DNA of 42,391 bases from WSXY01 sp038325105. GTDB lineage: Bacteria; Actinomycetota; Coriobacteriia; Anaerosomatales; Anaerosomataceae. The position numbers were made by a program, and so were the translations under genes. The stretch's first letter is position 1. Each line of letters starts with the position of its first letter. The stretch spans positions 1-42,391 of the forward strand of contig JBBQIR010000012.1 of assembly GCA_038325105.1 (NCBI GenBank), given 5' to 3'. Positions 1 through 7,409 of this stretch are shown here, piece after piece. Below the pieces are notes generated by a model. That model saw only the letters and a program-made list of their open reading frames with translations. It ran no database searches and was not told the DNA's origin.

Positions 1-7
1 GACGGCG

Positions 8-36
8 AGGGGCGGACGCATCTCGCGTCCGCCCCT
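8..36 (-). terminator. Stem-loop terminator downstream of the Tic20-like gene
   Basis: A perfect 12-bp inverted repeat (8-19 and 25-36, arm AGGGGCGGACGC) encloses a 5-nt loop. It lies 44 bp beyond the stop codon of the minus-strand gene ending at 81. No T-run follows on the minus strand, so it is either a Rho-independent-like hairpin without a U tract or an RNA 3'-end stabiliser. It could also serve a plus-strand gene outside the window. Confidence 0.5.
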
Positions 37-80
37 GCAGAAACCAAAATCTCGCTCACAGAATCGAGCGAGTGAGAGAC

Positions 81-470
81 CTACATGTACTGCTTCACGA
101 AGTTGTAGACGACCGGCATCTCGTAGTACTCGCCCTGGAACGCCTTAATGGCGGCCATGATGGCGAAGATGAAGACCGCGATCCCGCCCACGAAGGCTAT
201 GATCCAGCCGATGATCGGGATGACCGACACAAAACTGATGACGATTCCGACAACCCACAGTGCCAGCGCCTGAACGGCGTGGAACTTGACGAACTTCTCG
301 TCCTTGTAGGGGTCGATGAGGATCGCGATGAGGGCGACCAGGCCGACGATGTAGCCGAAAGCCGCGAGCAACTTGCTCGTGTCACTTGCGGGACCGGGAC
401 GATCGCCAACGGGGGCGGCCATGGGCGGCGCCTGTGGTGCGGGAGGTGCTCCCTGGAAATCATCGGACAT
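81..470 (-). CDS. DUF4870/Tic20-like small membrane protein
   Basis: This 129-residue protein has a Pro/Ala-rich N-terminal tail of about 35 residues followed by three hydrophobic segments. The motif FVKFHAVQALAL between the first and second segments is the hallmark of the DUF4870/Tic20-like family of small inner-membrane proteins, whose function is not established. The start is ATG at 470 because AAGGAAGG ends 9 nt upstream. An ATG at 479 directly abuts that Shine-Dalgarno sequence and is less likely. The gene is divergent from the M23 peptidase gene, and a GC-rich hairpin follows its stop codon. The family assignment is by motif recognition. Confidence 0.8.
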   Translation of the reverse strand: MSDDFQGAPPAPQAPPMAAPVGDRPGPASDTSKLLAAFGYIVGLVALIAILIDPYKDEKFVKFHAVQALALWVVGIVISFVSVIPIIGWIIAFVGGIAVFIFAIMAAIKAFQGEYYEMPVVYNFVKQYM

Positions 471-529
471 TCTGATCATCCTTCCTTCCCCTATGCGGCA
501 CGCTCCTCCGGCGGTACCTGATTTGCAGT

Positions 530-549
530 ATACCCCTAACGGAGGGTAT
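530..549. promoter_or_regulatory. CsoR-like palindrome in the divergent promoter region
   Basis: The imperfect palindrome ATACCCCTAACGGAGGGTAT sits midway between two divergent genes (starts 470 and 618). It overlaps a TATACT hexamer (527-532, minus strand), a plausible -10 for the leftward gene. The ATACCC...GGGTAT arrangement resembles operators of the CsoR/RcnR family of metal- or sulfur-responsive repressors. No such regulator or copper gene is visible nearby, so the assignment is only by resemblance. Confidence 0.3.
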
Positions 550-617
550 CCTTTCCTGGATAGCGCCTTCCGGCGGAAGTGATTTTGGGCATTGAGCCGC
601 CCCGGAGGAAACACACC

Positions 618-1838
618 ATGAGACGTAGCAGCGCTGCCCGATCAATAATCCTTGTCGTGCTCTCGTTCGTACTGCTCGCCGCCCCCATGGCGCAGGCAGC
701 AACGAAGAGCGACCTCGCGGCACACGAAAAGAAGGCCGCAGACGCACGCGCTGCTGCGAAGGCCGCAGAGGATGCTGCCGCAAAGCTTGCCGTGGACATC
801 GAGGCGCTCGAAGAGCGCATGACTGCTATCGAGAACGATATCAGCGCCCTCGCCGACGATATCGAAGCCGCGACCACGCGCACGAGCCGCCTCGAGACCG
901 AGGTCGACGGACTCCGCTCGGAAGTCGCCGCGAAACAGGCGCTGATCGACACGACGCAGGCCGAGTACGACAAAGAGCAGGCGCTCCTCGGCTCCCGCAT
1001 CCAGGAGTCATACAAGCAAGGCGACAGCTTCTTCCTCGAGATGCTCCTCGGCAGTGAGGATATCAATGACCTCATCGCACGCACATCGCTCATGCAGCGA
1101 ATCATGCGCCAGAACCAGGAGAATGCCGCGGCGCTCAAGAGCACGCGCCTGAGCCTTGAGCAGGTCAAGGCCGAACTCGACCGCACGCTCGAGGCAGTCA
1201 ACACCAAGCGTGCAGAGGCCGAAGCCGAGCAGAACCGCCTTCTCGGCCTGCGGTCGAAGCACAAGTCTAAACTTGCCGATCAGCAGGCCGCTGAGAACGA
1301 AAAGTCCGCGCTCTTCGCGGCTAACAAGAAGGAAGCGGCGCGGCTGCGCACACTTGCAGAGGCCGAGGAAGCCGAATCCGACAAGATCGCGAAGGAACTC
1401 TACGGCAGCGGCTCCGGGTATTACTCGGGTGTCATGACGTGGCCGGTCCCCGGCTACTATCGCATCTCCTCACCATTCGGGCCGAGAATCTGCCCGTTCC
1501 ACGGCAAGGAGAACCACAGCGGCATCGACATCGGCCGCAAGGCCGACGGCACCTCCATCAACGGCGCAGCGATTGTGGCTACCGGTGGCGGGAAGGTCAT
1601 CTGGGCAGGCGCGCGCGGTGGGTACGGCAACACCGTCATGGTCGATCACGGTAACGGCGTCGTGACGCTCTACGCGCACCAGCAGTCCGGCGGCATCAAG
1701 GTATCTGTTGGCCAGAAGGTCAGCAAGGGCGACCGCATCGGCACCGTCGGTTCCACCGGCTACTCGACCGGGCCCCACCTCCACTTCGAGGTGCGCATCA
1801 ACGGCACGCCGGTCAATCCGATGAAGTACCTCGACTAG
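618..1838 (+). CDS. Murein hydrolase activator, coiled coil plus M23 peptidase domain (EnvC/PcsB-like)
   Basis: This 406-residue exported protein has a signal peptide (about residues 1-27, ending AQA), a long Ala/Glu-rich coiled coil (about 30-262) and a C-terminal LytM/M23 domain (about 272-406). The zinc-site residues of active M23 enzymes are present: H300 and D304 in HSGID, H354, and H387/H389 in HLHFE. It may therefore cleave peptidoglycan cross-bridges itself, unlike the degenerate EnvC type. The motif GDSFFLEMLLGSEDINDLI resembles the PcsB-like hinge and recurs in the protein encoded at 24157-25329. The start is ATG 618 with CGGAGGA about 8 nt upstream. It is probably involved in cell division or wall turnover. 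Confidence 0.9.
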   Translation: MRRSSAARSIILVVLSFVLLAAPMAQAATKSDLAAHEKKAADARAAAKAAEDAAAKLAVDIEALEERMTAIENDISALADDIEAATTRTSRLETEVDGLRSEVAAKQALIDTTQAEYDKEQALLGSRIQESYKQGDSFFLEMLLGSEDINDLIARTSLMQRIMRQNQENAAALKSTRLSLEQVKAELDRTLEAVNTKRAEAEAEQNRLLGLRSKHKSKLADQQAAENEKSALFAANKKEAARLRTLAEAEEAESDKIAKELYGSGSGYYSGVMTWPVPGYYRISSPFGPRICPFHGKENHSGIDIGRKADGTSINGAAIVATGGGKVIWAGARGGYGNTVMVDHGNGVVTLYAHQQSGGIKVSVGQKVSKGDRIGTVGSTGYSTGPHLHFEVRINGTPVNPMKYLD

Positions 1839-1880
1839 CAGCGGGTCTGCTCGTAGCGCTCGCACACTCGGAAACCAGGC

Positions 1881-2447
1881 TCAGTCTGCGTTGTACTCCT
1901 GCATTGCCGATTCCGGGCCGTGCTCGAGCACGTGGAGGACGGCCTGAGCTGCCGTCGGAATCATCTCGTCGAGACGCTCGGCTGCCTCGCCGCGCACCGG
2001 CTCCAGCACGAAGTCGGCAGCATCCTTCCGGCCCGGCGGCCGACCGACGCCCACCCGCACACGGATGTAGTCGCCACTGCCTAGCTGCTCGTTGACCGAG
2101 CGGAGGCCGTTGTGGCCGCCGTGACCGCCACCCCGTTTTACACGGACGGAGCCCTCGGGCAGATCGATGTCGTCGTGAACGACAACGATCTCCGAGGGCT
2201 CCAGCCCGTTCTCGTCGGCTATCTTGCGAACAGCCTTGCCTGAAATGTTCATGAACGTCTGCGGCTTCGCGAGGACGAGGTCCTCGTCGCCGAAACGCGT
2301 ATGCGCTACTTTCGCGCCCGCCTGGTCCTTCCAGTACGTGACACGCAGGTTCTCGGCGAGCAGATCGACGGCCATGAAGCCGGCGTTGTGCCTCGTCCGG
2401 GCGTACTCGGGACCCGGGTTTCCAAGCCCCACTACGAGCATCGTCAT
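1881..2447 (-). CDS. pth: Peptidyl-tRNA hydrolase
   Basis: At 188 residues this is the usual length for bacterial Pth, which hydrolyses the ester bond of peptidyl-tRNAs released from stalled ribosomes in the cytoplasm. Family motifs are clear: VGLGNPGPEYARTRHN at the N-terminus with Asn10 and catalytic His20, KPQTFMN, VVHDDIDLP and GGGHGGHNGLRS. The gene lies 9 bp downstream of the rplY (ctc) stop codon and is probably co-transcribed with it, as in Bacillus (ctc-spoVC). Starts at 2447 or 2441 (second Met) are both possible. It is convergent with the M23 gene, with about 40 bp between the stops. Confidence 0.97.
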   Translation of the reverse strand: MTMLVVGLGNPGPEYARTRHNAGFMAVDLLAENLRVTYWKDQAGAKVAHTRFGDEDLVLAKPQTFMNISGKAVRKIADENGLEPSEIVVVHDDIDLPEGSVRVKRGGGHGGHNGLRSVNEQLGSGDYIRVRVGVGRPPGRKDAADFVLEPVRGEAAERLDEMIPTAAQAVLHVLEHGPESAMQEYNAD

Positions 2448-2456
2448 GCGAGAACC

Positions 2457-3092
2457 CTAGTCCTTGTCGTCGGAGTCTTCGCCGCCGATGAGCTCGGGCT
2501 CGGTGATCTCCTCGGCAACGACTTCTTCCTCTTCCTTGGCCGGAGCCATGACGGCACAGACGATCGCGTCGAGGTCATCGAGGATGGTAACGCCCTCAGG
2601 AGCCGTCAGATCGCGGACGTGCAGCGAATCGCCGACTTCAAGTGCGGTCACCTCGACGTCGATGTGCTCGGGGAGGTCCATCGGAAGGGCCTCGATGTTG
2701 ACTTCGCGCATCTCGTGCACCATGACGCCACCGGTCTTCTCGCCCTCGGCTGAACCGATGAAGTTGATCGGCACCGCAACGGAAACGGTCGCCTTCATGT
2801 TAATGGCCCAGAAGTCGACGTGCTCGACGGTACCCTTCATGACGTCATGCTTCAGATCCTTGACCATGACGTTGACGGGCTTGTCCTCGTCGATAACGAG
2901 CTTGAAGATGGTCGAACCGATACCGCTGTGAACGAGTACCTGCTCGAAGGAGTGCTTATCGATTGAGAGCGCCTCGGACTGAACGCCCACGCCATAGATC
3001 ACGGCGGGGAGCTTGCCCTCGCGTGCCAGTACCTTGCTGCTCTTGCCGACGAGCGCCCGGCGCTCGGCTGCGATCTTGATGGTCTCGGTCAT
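2457..3092 (-). CDS. rplY: 50S ribosomal protein L25 / general stress protein Ctc
   Basis: This 211-residue protein belongs to the long TL5/Ctc type of L25, which binds 5S rRNA. An N-terminal L25 domain (about residues 1-95, with GKLPAVIYG) is followed by the C-terminal beta domain (about 96-185), and the protein ends in an acidic Glu/Asp-rich tail. The start is ATG 3092 with GAAGGG about 9 nt upstream; a further in-frame ATG at 3128 has no comparable ribosome-binding site. It is followed after 9 bp by pth and preceded by prs, the same order as prs-ctc-spoVC in Bacillus subtilis. Confidence 0.95.
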   Translation of the reverse strand: MTETIKIAAERRALVGKSSKVLAREGKLPAVIYGVGVQSEALSIDKHSFEQVLVHSGIGSTIFKLVIDEDKPVNVMVKDLKHDVMKGTVEHVDFWAINMKATVSVAVPINFIGSAEGEKTGGVMVHEMREVNIEALPMDLPEHIDVEVTALEVGDSLHVRDLTAPEGVTILDDLDAIVCAVMAPAKEEEEVVAEEITEPELIGGEDSDDKD

Positions 3093-3146
3093 GTGCTGTG
3101 TCCCTTCGTTTCTGCGCGGCCGGGTCATCCGGCCTGCATGATTGGT

Positions 3147-4109
3147 CTAGAGCTGGAAATCCGGGTCGAACAGTTCTGAGACTGACTCGTCGTTGTACAC
3201 ATTCTGAATCGCGTGCGCGATGAGCGGGGCAACAGACAAGACCTTGATCTTACCGTGCTGACGGTCCTCGGGCACCTCGAGAGTGTTCGTGATGACGACT
3301 TCGATGACCGGCGCGGCATCGATGCGGTCGAATGCCGGCGGTGAGAAGATACCGTGGGTCGCAGTGACGTAGACAGCCGTCGCGCCCTTGACCATGAGCG
3401 CCTTGGCGCCCTCGGTGATCGAACCGGCGGTATCGATCATGTCGTCCGCGATGATGCACGTCTTGCCGGCTACCTCACCGATGACGTGCGTGATCTCGGC
3501 AATGTTGTGCTCCGGACGGCCCTTGTGCATGATCGCGAGGCTTGCGCCGAGCATGTCGGCGAGCTTCTTGCAGACTTTCACGCGACCGACGTCAGGCGAA
3601 ACGACTGCAAGGTTCTCGAGGTGAAGGCTCTCGAAGTAGTCGGCCAGGATCGGCAACGCGGTGAGATGGTTGACCGGGAGATTGAAGAAGCCCTGAATCT
3701 GGCCCTGGTGGAGGTCCATCGCAATAACCCTGTCCGCACCTGCGGTGGTGAGAAGGTCCGCGACGAGCTTGGCTGTGATCGGCTCGCGGGCGGCGGACTT
3801 CTTGTCCTGGCGAGCGTATGCGTAGTGCGGAATGACGGCCGTGATCGTCCGAGCGCTCGCACGCTTGGCGGCGTCGATCATGATGAGGAGCTCCATGATG
3901 GATGCATTGACCGGCTGCGTCATCGACTGCACGAGGAACACGTCGGCGCCACGAACACTCTCGAGATACCGCACGTAGATCTCGCCGTTGGCGAAGTGGC
4001 TCAGCTTGAGGTTCCCGAGCTCGATTCCCAGATGCCGTACGATGCCTTCCGACAGCTCGCGGTTGTGCGAGCCGGCGAACACCATAAGACGCTTTCCGCT
4101 CTCGGCCAT
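3147..4109 (-). CDS. prs: Ribose-phosphate pyrophosphokinase
   Basis: This 320-residue cytoplasmic enzyme makes PRPP from ribose 5-phosphate and ATP, the entry point to purine, pyrimidine, histidine and tryptophan synthesis. Visible signatures include FAGSHNRELSEGI at the N-terminus, the flexible-loop motif PHYAYARQDKK, the MDLHQGQIQGFF segment and the PRPP-binding loop CIIADDMIDTAGSI. The start at 4109 (MAESGKRLMVF) fits family length. The upstream open frame is merely antisense to or overlapping glmU. The stop of glmU lies 16 bp upstream, so glmU and prs are likely one transcript. Confidence 0.97.
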   Translation of the reverse strand: MAESGKRLMVFAGSHNRELSEGIVRHLGIELGNLKLSHFANGEIYVRYLESVRGADVFLVQSMTQPVNASIMELLIMIDAAKRASARTITAVIPHYAYARQDKKSAAREPITAKLVADLLTTAGADRVIAMDLHQGQIQGFFNLPVNHLTALPILADYFESLHLENLAVVSPDVGRVKVCKKLADMLGASLAIMHKGRPEHNIAEITHVIGEVAGKTCIIADDMIDTAGSITEGAKALMVKGATAVYVTATHGIFSPPAFDRIDAAPVIEVVITNTLEVPEDRQHGKIKVLSVAPLIAHAIQNVYNDESVSELFDPDFQL

Positions 4110-4125
4110 GATCGCAGTCGCTCCC

Positions 4126-5508
4126 TTACCGCTCGTCAGTCTTCTTGGTCGCGCGTTTCCGCGTCGCCCATCCATCCACGTTCTTCTGCTCGCATCGCTC
4201 CACGCCGAGCGCCCCGTCCGGGACATCCTTAGCAATCGCGCTTCCCGCTCCGGTCGTTGCGCCAGCGCCAACCGTGACCGGCGCTACGAGCATCGTATCG
4301 GAGCCGACAAACGCGCCGTCACCGATGACGGTGCGGTGCTTGTGCTCACCGTCGTAGTTACAGGTTATCGTACCCGCGCCGATGTTGACGGCCTTTCCGA
4401 CGGTCGCGTCGCCGATATACGACAGGTGGGGCACCTTCGAGCCTTCCCCGATGGTGGTGTTCTTGATCTCAACGCTCGTTCCGACCCGGGATCCGGCCTC
4501 AAGCACGGTACCCGCACGCAGATACGCACGAGGTCCCACGGATGCTCGGGTGCCCACAACCGCGCCCGTGACCACCGAGGAATCGAGCACCGCTCCCTCG
4601 GCGATACGCGAGTCGGTAATGCGCGAATCCGGGCCTACGACACAACCGTCCGCAATGCTCGTAGCACCCAGGAGGAACGTCATCGGCTCGAGGACTACAT
4701 CGCGACCGATCGTCACGGTCGGTGCGATCCAGACGAGATTCGGGTCGGTCATCGTAACGCCCGCGAGCATGTGTGCGGTGTTGATTCTCGCCTGCATGAC
4801 CTTGGTGGCCTCGGCGAGTTGCACGCGGCTGTTCACACCGAGCGTCTCGGCAGGTTCTCCGCTCGCGATATCGGCCACGTCGAAACCCTCCGCGCGAAGC
4901 ACGGCGATCATGTCAGTCAGGTAGTACTCACCCTGCGAGTTGTCGTTGCCGAGGCGCTGCAGGTGCTCGAAGAGCACGACGGCATCGAAGCAGTACGTGC
5001 CGGTGTTGGTCTCGGTGCTTCCACGCTGTGTGGGCAGCAGGTCCTTGTCTTCGACGATCGCTTCGAGATGACCGGCGGCGTCTCGAACAATGCGCCCGTA
5101 GCCCGAAGGGTCGTCGAGCGTTGTGGTGAGGACTACGGCCGCGGCACCCGATGTCTCGCGGGCGTCGATGAGGCGCCGGATGGTTTCGGGCTTCAGGAGC
5201 GGCGAGTCACCGGAAAGAACGACGAGCGAACCGCCCGGGTCGGGCAGCGCACCACGTGCACACATGACTGCGTGCCCGGTGCCCAGTTGCTCCTCTTGCC
5301 GGACGCAGGTCTCACCGTCGACGAGGGTCTCGACCGTCTCGGCACCATGCCCGGTCACGACCACGATTCGTTCGCATCCCGCGGCGCGTGCGGCGTCGAC
5401 GACATAGCGAACCAGCGGTACGCCGAGGATGCGGTGCGCGACCTTCGGAAGTGCGGATTTCATGCGGGTGCCCTCGCCCGCAGCGAGGATGAGTGCTGCC
5501 GCGCCCAT
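4126..5508 (-). CDS. glmU: Bifunctional UDP-GlcNAc pyrophosphorylase / GlcN-1-P acetyltransferase
   Basis: At 460 residues this matches full-length GlmU, which acetylates glucosamine-1-P and uridylylates the product to UDP-GlcNAc for peptidoglycan. The N-terminal nucleotidyltransferase carries LILAAGEGTRMKSALPKV. The C-terminal half is a left-handed beta helix of hexapeptide repeats with the acetyltransferase residues in KVPHLSYIGD and the NYDG motif. The start is taken as the ATG at 5508, preceded by AAAGGTG. An ATG at 5526 has no Shine-Dalgarno sequence. It is downstream of tRNA-Gln and upstream of prs, as in the Bacillus spoVG-glmU-prs cluster. Confidence 0.97.
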   Translation of the reverse strand: MGAAALILAAGEGTRMKSALPKVAHRILGVPLVRYVVDAARAAGCERIVVVTGHGAETVETLVDGETCVRQEEQLGTGHAVMCARGALPDPGGSLVVLSGDSPLLKPETIRRLIDARETSGAAAVVLTTTLDDPSGYGRIVRDAAGHLEAIVEDKDLLPTQRGSTETNTGTYCFDAVVLFEHLQRLGNDNSQGEYYLTDMIAVLRAEGFDVADIASGEPAETLGVNSRVQLAEATKVMQARINTAHMLAGVTMTDPNLVWIAPTVTIGRDVVLEPMTFLLGATSIADGCVVGPDSRITDSRIAEGAVLDSSVVTGAVVGTRASVGPRAYLRAGTVLEAGSRVGTSVEIKNTTIGEGSKVPHLSYIGDATVGKAVNIGAGTITCNYDGEHKHRTVIGDGAFVGSDTMLVAPVTVGAGATTGAGSAIAKDVPDGALGVERCEQKNVDGWATRKRATKKTDER

Positions 5509-5527
5509 TGGCACCTTTCGCGTCATA

Positions 5528-5542
5528 CGGGGCGTCTCCCCG
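5528..5542 (-). terminator. Short hairpin after tRNA-Gln
   Basis: CGGGG and CCCCG arms (5528-5532 and 5538-5542) with a 5-nt loop lie directly downstream of the tRNA and just before glmU. It could be a weak terminator or a processing stop for the tRNA precursor. There is no U tract. Confidence 0.3.
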
Positions 5543-5551
5543 GTCTCTTCG

Positions 5552-5626
5552 TGGCTGGGGCGGTAGGATTCGAACCTACGAATGGAGGCTCCAAAGGCCC
5601 CTGCCTTGCCGCTTGGCTACGCCCCA
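5552..5626 (-). tRNA. tRNA-Gln (anticodon TTG), CCA encoded
   Basis: Read on the minus strand this folds as a complete cloverleaf. The acceptor is TGGGGCG/CGCCCCA, the D stem GCC/GGC, and the anticodon stem GGGGC/GCCTC (one G-T pair) has loop CTTTGGA. The T arm is GTAGG-TTCGAAT-CCTAC. Loop positions 34-36 read TTG, which decodes CAA (Gln). The discriminator base is G, as expected for tRNA-Gln, and the terminal CCA (complement at 5552-5554) is encoded in the genome. It lies between spoVG and glmU. Confidence 0.97.
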
Positions 5627-5682
5627 TCGTCGTGTGAATCATGCGTGCACGCGGCACAATGTAACGCGTGCGGGCGCAGGGG

Positions 5683-5691
5683 AGTATACCA
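5683..5691 (-). promoter_or_regulatory. Extended -10 promoter for tRNA-Gln
   Basis: TGGTATACT on the minus strand (TG-n-TATACT, 5 of 6 to TATAAT) lies 57 bp upstream of the tRNA 5' end. No convincing -35 is present, consistent with an extended -10 promoter. Confidence 0.4.
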
Positions 5692-5716
5692 CAGCCAGCG
5701 CCGCGAGACGGTCGCC

Positions 5717-6013
5717 TCAGACCTGCTCGAGCGCCTCCGCAGCGGCCGAGAACGCGGTGAGACCGCCGTCTTCATCGAACTGCTTGAGTACAGCGTCCTG
5801 GATGATGTGGCGGGCGTCCGTGTTTATCGGGTGGCAGATGTCGCGAAACTCACCGCTTGGAAGCTTCCGCGAAGGCATCGCAACAAACAGTCCCTTGTCG
5901 CCATTGACGACCCTGAGGTCGTGCACGACGAACTCATCATCGATGACGATACTTGCGATCGCGCACACCTTGTTCATAGCAACGGGGCGCAATGTGACCT
6001 TTGTGATTTCCAT
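5717..6013 (-). CDS. spoVG: SpoVG family regulator
   Basis: This 98-residue protein is typical of SpoVG, a small conserved nucleic-acid-binding regulator linked to septation, sporulation or virulence control in different bacteria. The family core is present: MEITKVTLRPV, IDDEFVVHDLRVVNGDKG, FVAMPSRKLPSGEFRDICHP and INTDARHIIQDAV. The start is ATG 6013 with GGGGGAG about 6 nt upstream, and an upstream in-frame Met lacks family similarity. It sits directly before tRNA-Gln and glmU and after ispE, as in Bacillus. Nothing else in the window indicates sporulation, so the role here is unknown. Confidence 0.95.
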   Translation of the reverse strand: MEITKVTLRPVAMNKVCAIASIVIDDEFVVHDLRVVNGDKGLFVAMPSRKLPSGEFRDICHPINTDARHIIQDAVLKQFDEDGGLTAFSAAAEALEQV

Positions 6014-6098
6014 CTTCGTCTCCCCCAATGGGCCGTGCTTCAGGCCTATCTTCGACATCCCCCCGGTGAATCCCTGCGAAGTTGCGTAGCGTAATCTT

Positions 6099-7001
6099 CT
6101 ATCCTCCGTCTGTCACCCTGCTCCGCACCCCGAACGAAGATGTACCCGTCGCCGCGACCCACCAACCCGGATGCACGCTGGCATCACCGGCCACCCGACA
6201 CGCGGCGCCATCGCTCTCGCAGACACCGAAGACGGTGGAGCCGCTCCCCGCTACAAGCGCGCCGAGAACACCCTCGGCACCGCGAAGGAACGCAAGCGCC
6301 TCGCTCATCGATGGCGCGATTTCTGCCGCAACCTTCCCGAGGTTGTTGCTGAGTGCTCCCGCGATCACGTCGCAATCACCCGATCGGAGTGCCGCAATCA
6401 TGTCCGTGGTGCTGCGGGCGGCGGCGTGCAAGCGGCGATCGAACATCGCATACGCAGCGGCAGTGCTCACCGGCTCACCAGGGTTGATGAGCACGATGGG
6501 AAGCGCGGGCGTCGGAAGCCGCGACACAAGAACGTCGCCTCGCTCCGTACAGAGCGCTGTTCCACCCTCGATGAAGAACGGCACGTCGGCACCGAGAGAG
6601 CGGGCCACGTCCACGACTACAGCCGACGTCGGCTCGATGCCCCACAGTGTGCACGCACCGACGAGCGCGGCGGCGGCGTTGGAACTCGCACCTCCAAGGC
6701 CGCCGGCAGCCGGAATGCATTTGTGGACCGTGACCGCGAATGACGGCGTACGACCGACCGCCTCGCCAAGGCGCACGAGTGCGCGGGTCACGAGGTTGTC
6801 TTCCTGAGGCACGCCGATATCAGGTACGCACTCGACCGAAAGGTTGTTGACCACGATCATGTCGAGGGTGTCCGAGGCACGCTCGTCAAGCGCCTGGAGG
6901 ACCGTGATGACATCGTGGTAGCCGTCGGCACGCCGATCTCCGACTTCGAGGAAGAGGTTCACCTTGGCCGGCGATAGGAGCGTCACGCGATCGGTAGACA
7001 T
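6099..7001 (-). CDS. ispE: 4-diphosphocytidyl-2-C-methyl-D-erythritol kinase
   Basis: This 300-residue GHMP kinase phosphorylates CDP-ME in the non-mevalonate (MEP) isoprenoid pathway. It has the N-terminal PAKVNLFLEV signature with RADGYHDV, the ATP-binding loop AAGGLGGASSNAAAAL and a C-terminal GSGSTVFGV GHMP motif. The start is ATG 7001 with GGAGGG 3-4 nt upstream, and the longer upstream frame runs into veg. It lies between veg and spoVG, as in Bacillus, and is separated from veg by a strong hairpin. Confidence 0.96.
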   Translation of the reverse strand: MSTDRVTLLSPAKVNLFLEVGDRRADGYHDVITVLQALDERASDTLDMIVVNNLSVECVPDIGVPQEDNLVTRALVRLGEAVGRTPSFAVTVHKCIPAAGGLGGASSNAAAALVGACTLWGIEPTSAVVVDVARSLGADVPFFIEGGTALCTERGDVLVSRLPTPALPIVLINPGEPVSTAAAYAMFDRRLHAAARSTTDMIAALRSGDCDVIAGALSNNLGKVAAEIAPSMSEALAFLRGAEGVLGALVAGSGSTVFGVCESDGAACRVAGDASVHPGWWVAATGTSSFGVRSRVTDGG

Positions 7002-7019
7002 CGGCCCTCCGGAATGAAA

Positions 7020-7049
7020 CACGCGGGGAGCCTGAGGCATCCCCGCGTG
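7020..7049 (-). terminator. Rho-independent terminator between veg and ispE
   Basis: A perfect 10-bp stem (7020-7029 and 7040-7049, arm CACGCGGGGA) with a 10-nt loop lies 25 bp past the veg stop codon. On the minus strand it is followed by TTTCATT, a short U-rich tail. It probably reduces read-through from the strong veg promoter into ispE. Confidence 0.7.
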
Positions 7050-7074
7050 AATGAATCGCGCATGGTGGGTTCTG

Positions 7075-7356
7075 CTAGTTGAGCCAGGGAAACACGCACT
7101 CGCCGGAATCGCAGTCCGTGAGCTCGACCGTTCCGGTGAGGATATCCACATAACTGTAGGAAACCCGCGCCGTACGACCGCGCTTCTCTTCAATCTTCAG
7201 AACGAACAGAGCCGGGTGGGTCTGTTCGAGAACACCTTCCCGCTCCATGATCTTCGAGCGACCCATGTTGGCGCGCAAACGCATCCTGCTGCCCATGAGG
7301 CTCTCGAGGTCCGTGCGAATGCGCCCGACAACCTCGGTCTGGTTCATACCATCCAT
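7075..7356 (-). CDS. veg: Veg family protein
   Basis: This 93-residue protein matches Veg of low-GC Gram-positives (about 86 residues), a highly expressed small protein reported to stimulate biofilm formation through SinR in Bacillus. Recognisable segments are LMGSRMRLRANMGRSKI, GVLEQTHPALFVLKIEEKR and RVSYSYVDILTGTVEL. The start is ATG 7356 with AGGAGG about 7 nt upstream; ATG 7347 is an alternative. It has its own well-formed promoter, as in Bacillus, and lies between rsmA and ispE. Confidence 0.93.
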   Translation of the reverse strand: MDGMNQTEVVGRIRTDLESLMGSRMRLRANMGRSKIMEREGVLEQTHPALFVLKIEEKRGRTARVSYSYVDILTGTVELTDCDSGECVFPWLN

Positions 7357-7380
7357 ACGATTCCTCCTAGAGAGACTGCG

Positions 7381-7409
7381 AGTATACCGCAAGAACTGGA
7401 AAAACTCAA
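7381..7409 (-). promoter_or_regulatory. Sigma-A-type promoter of veg
   Basis: On the minus strand, TTGAGT (7404-7409) and TATACT (7381-7386) are separated by exactly 17 bp, about 25 bp upstream of the veg start codon. The -35 overlaps the last codon and stop of rsmA. This is the best-formed promoter in the window. Confidence 0.75.

Noticed and set aside
5627..5716. A short coding frame across the tRNA-Gln leader.
   Set aside because: It has no ribosome-binding site and its overlap with the tRNA promoter and cloverleaf makes a protein product unlikely.
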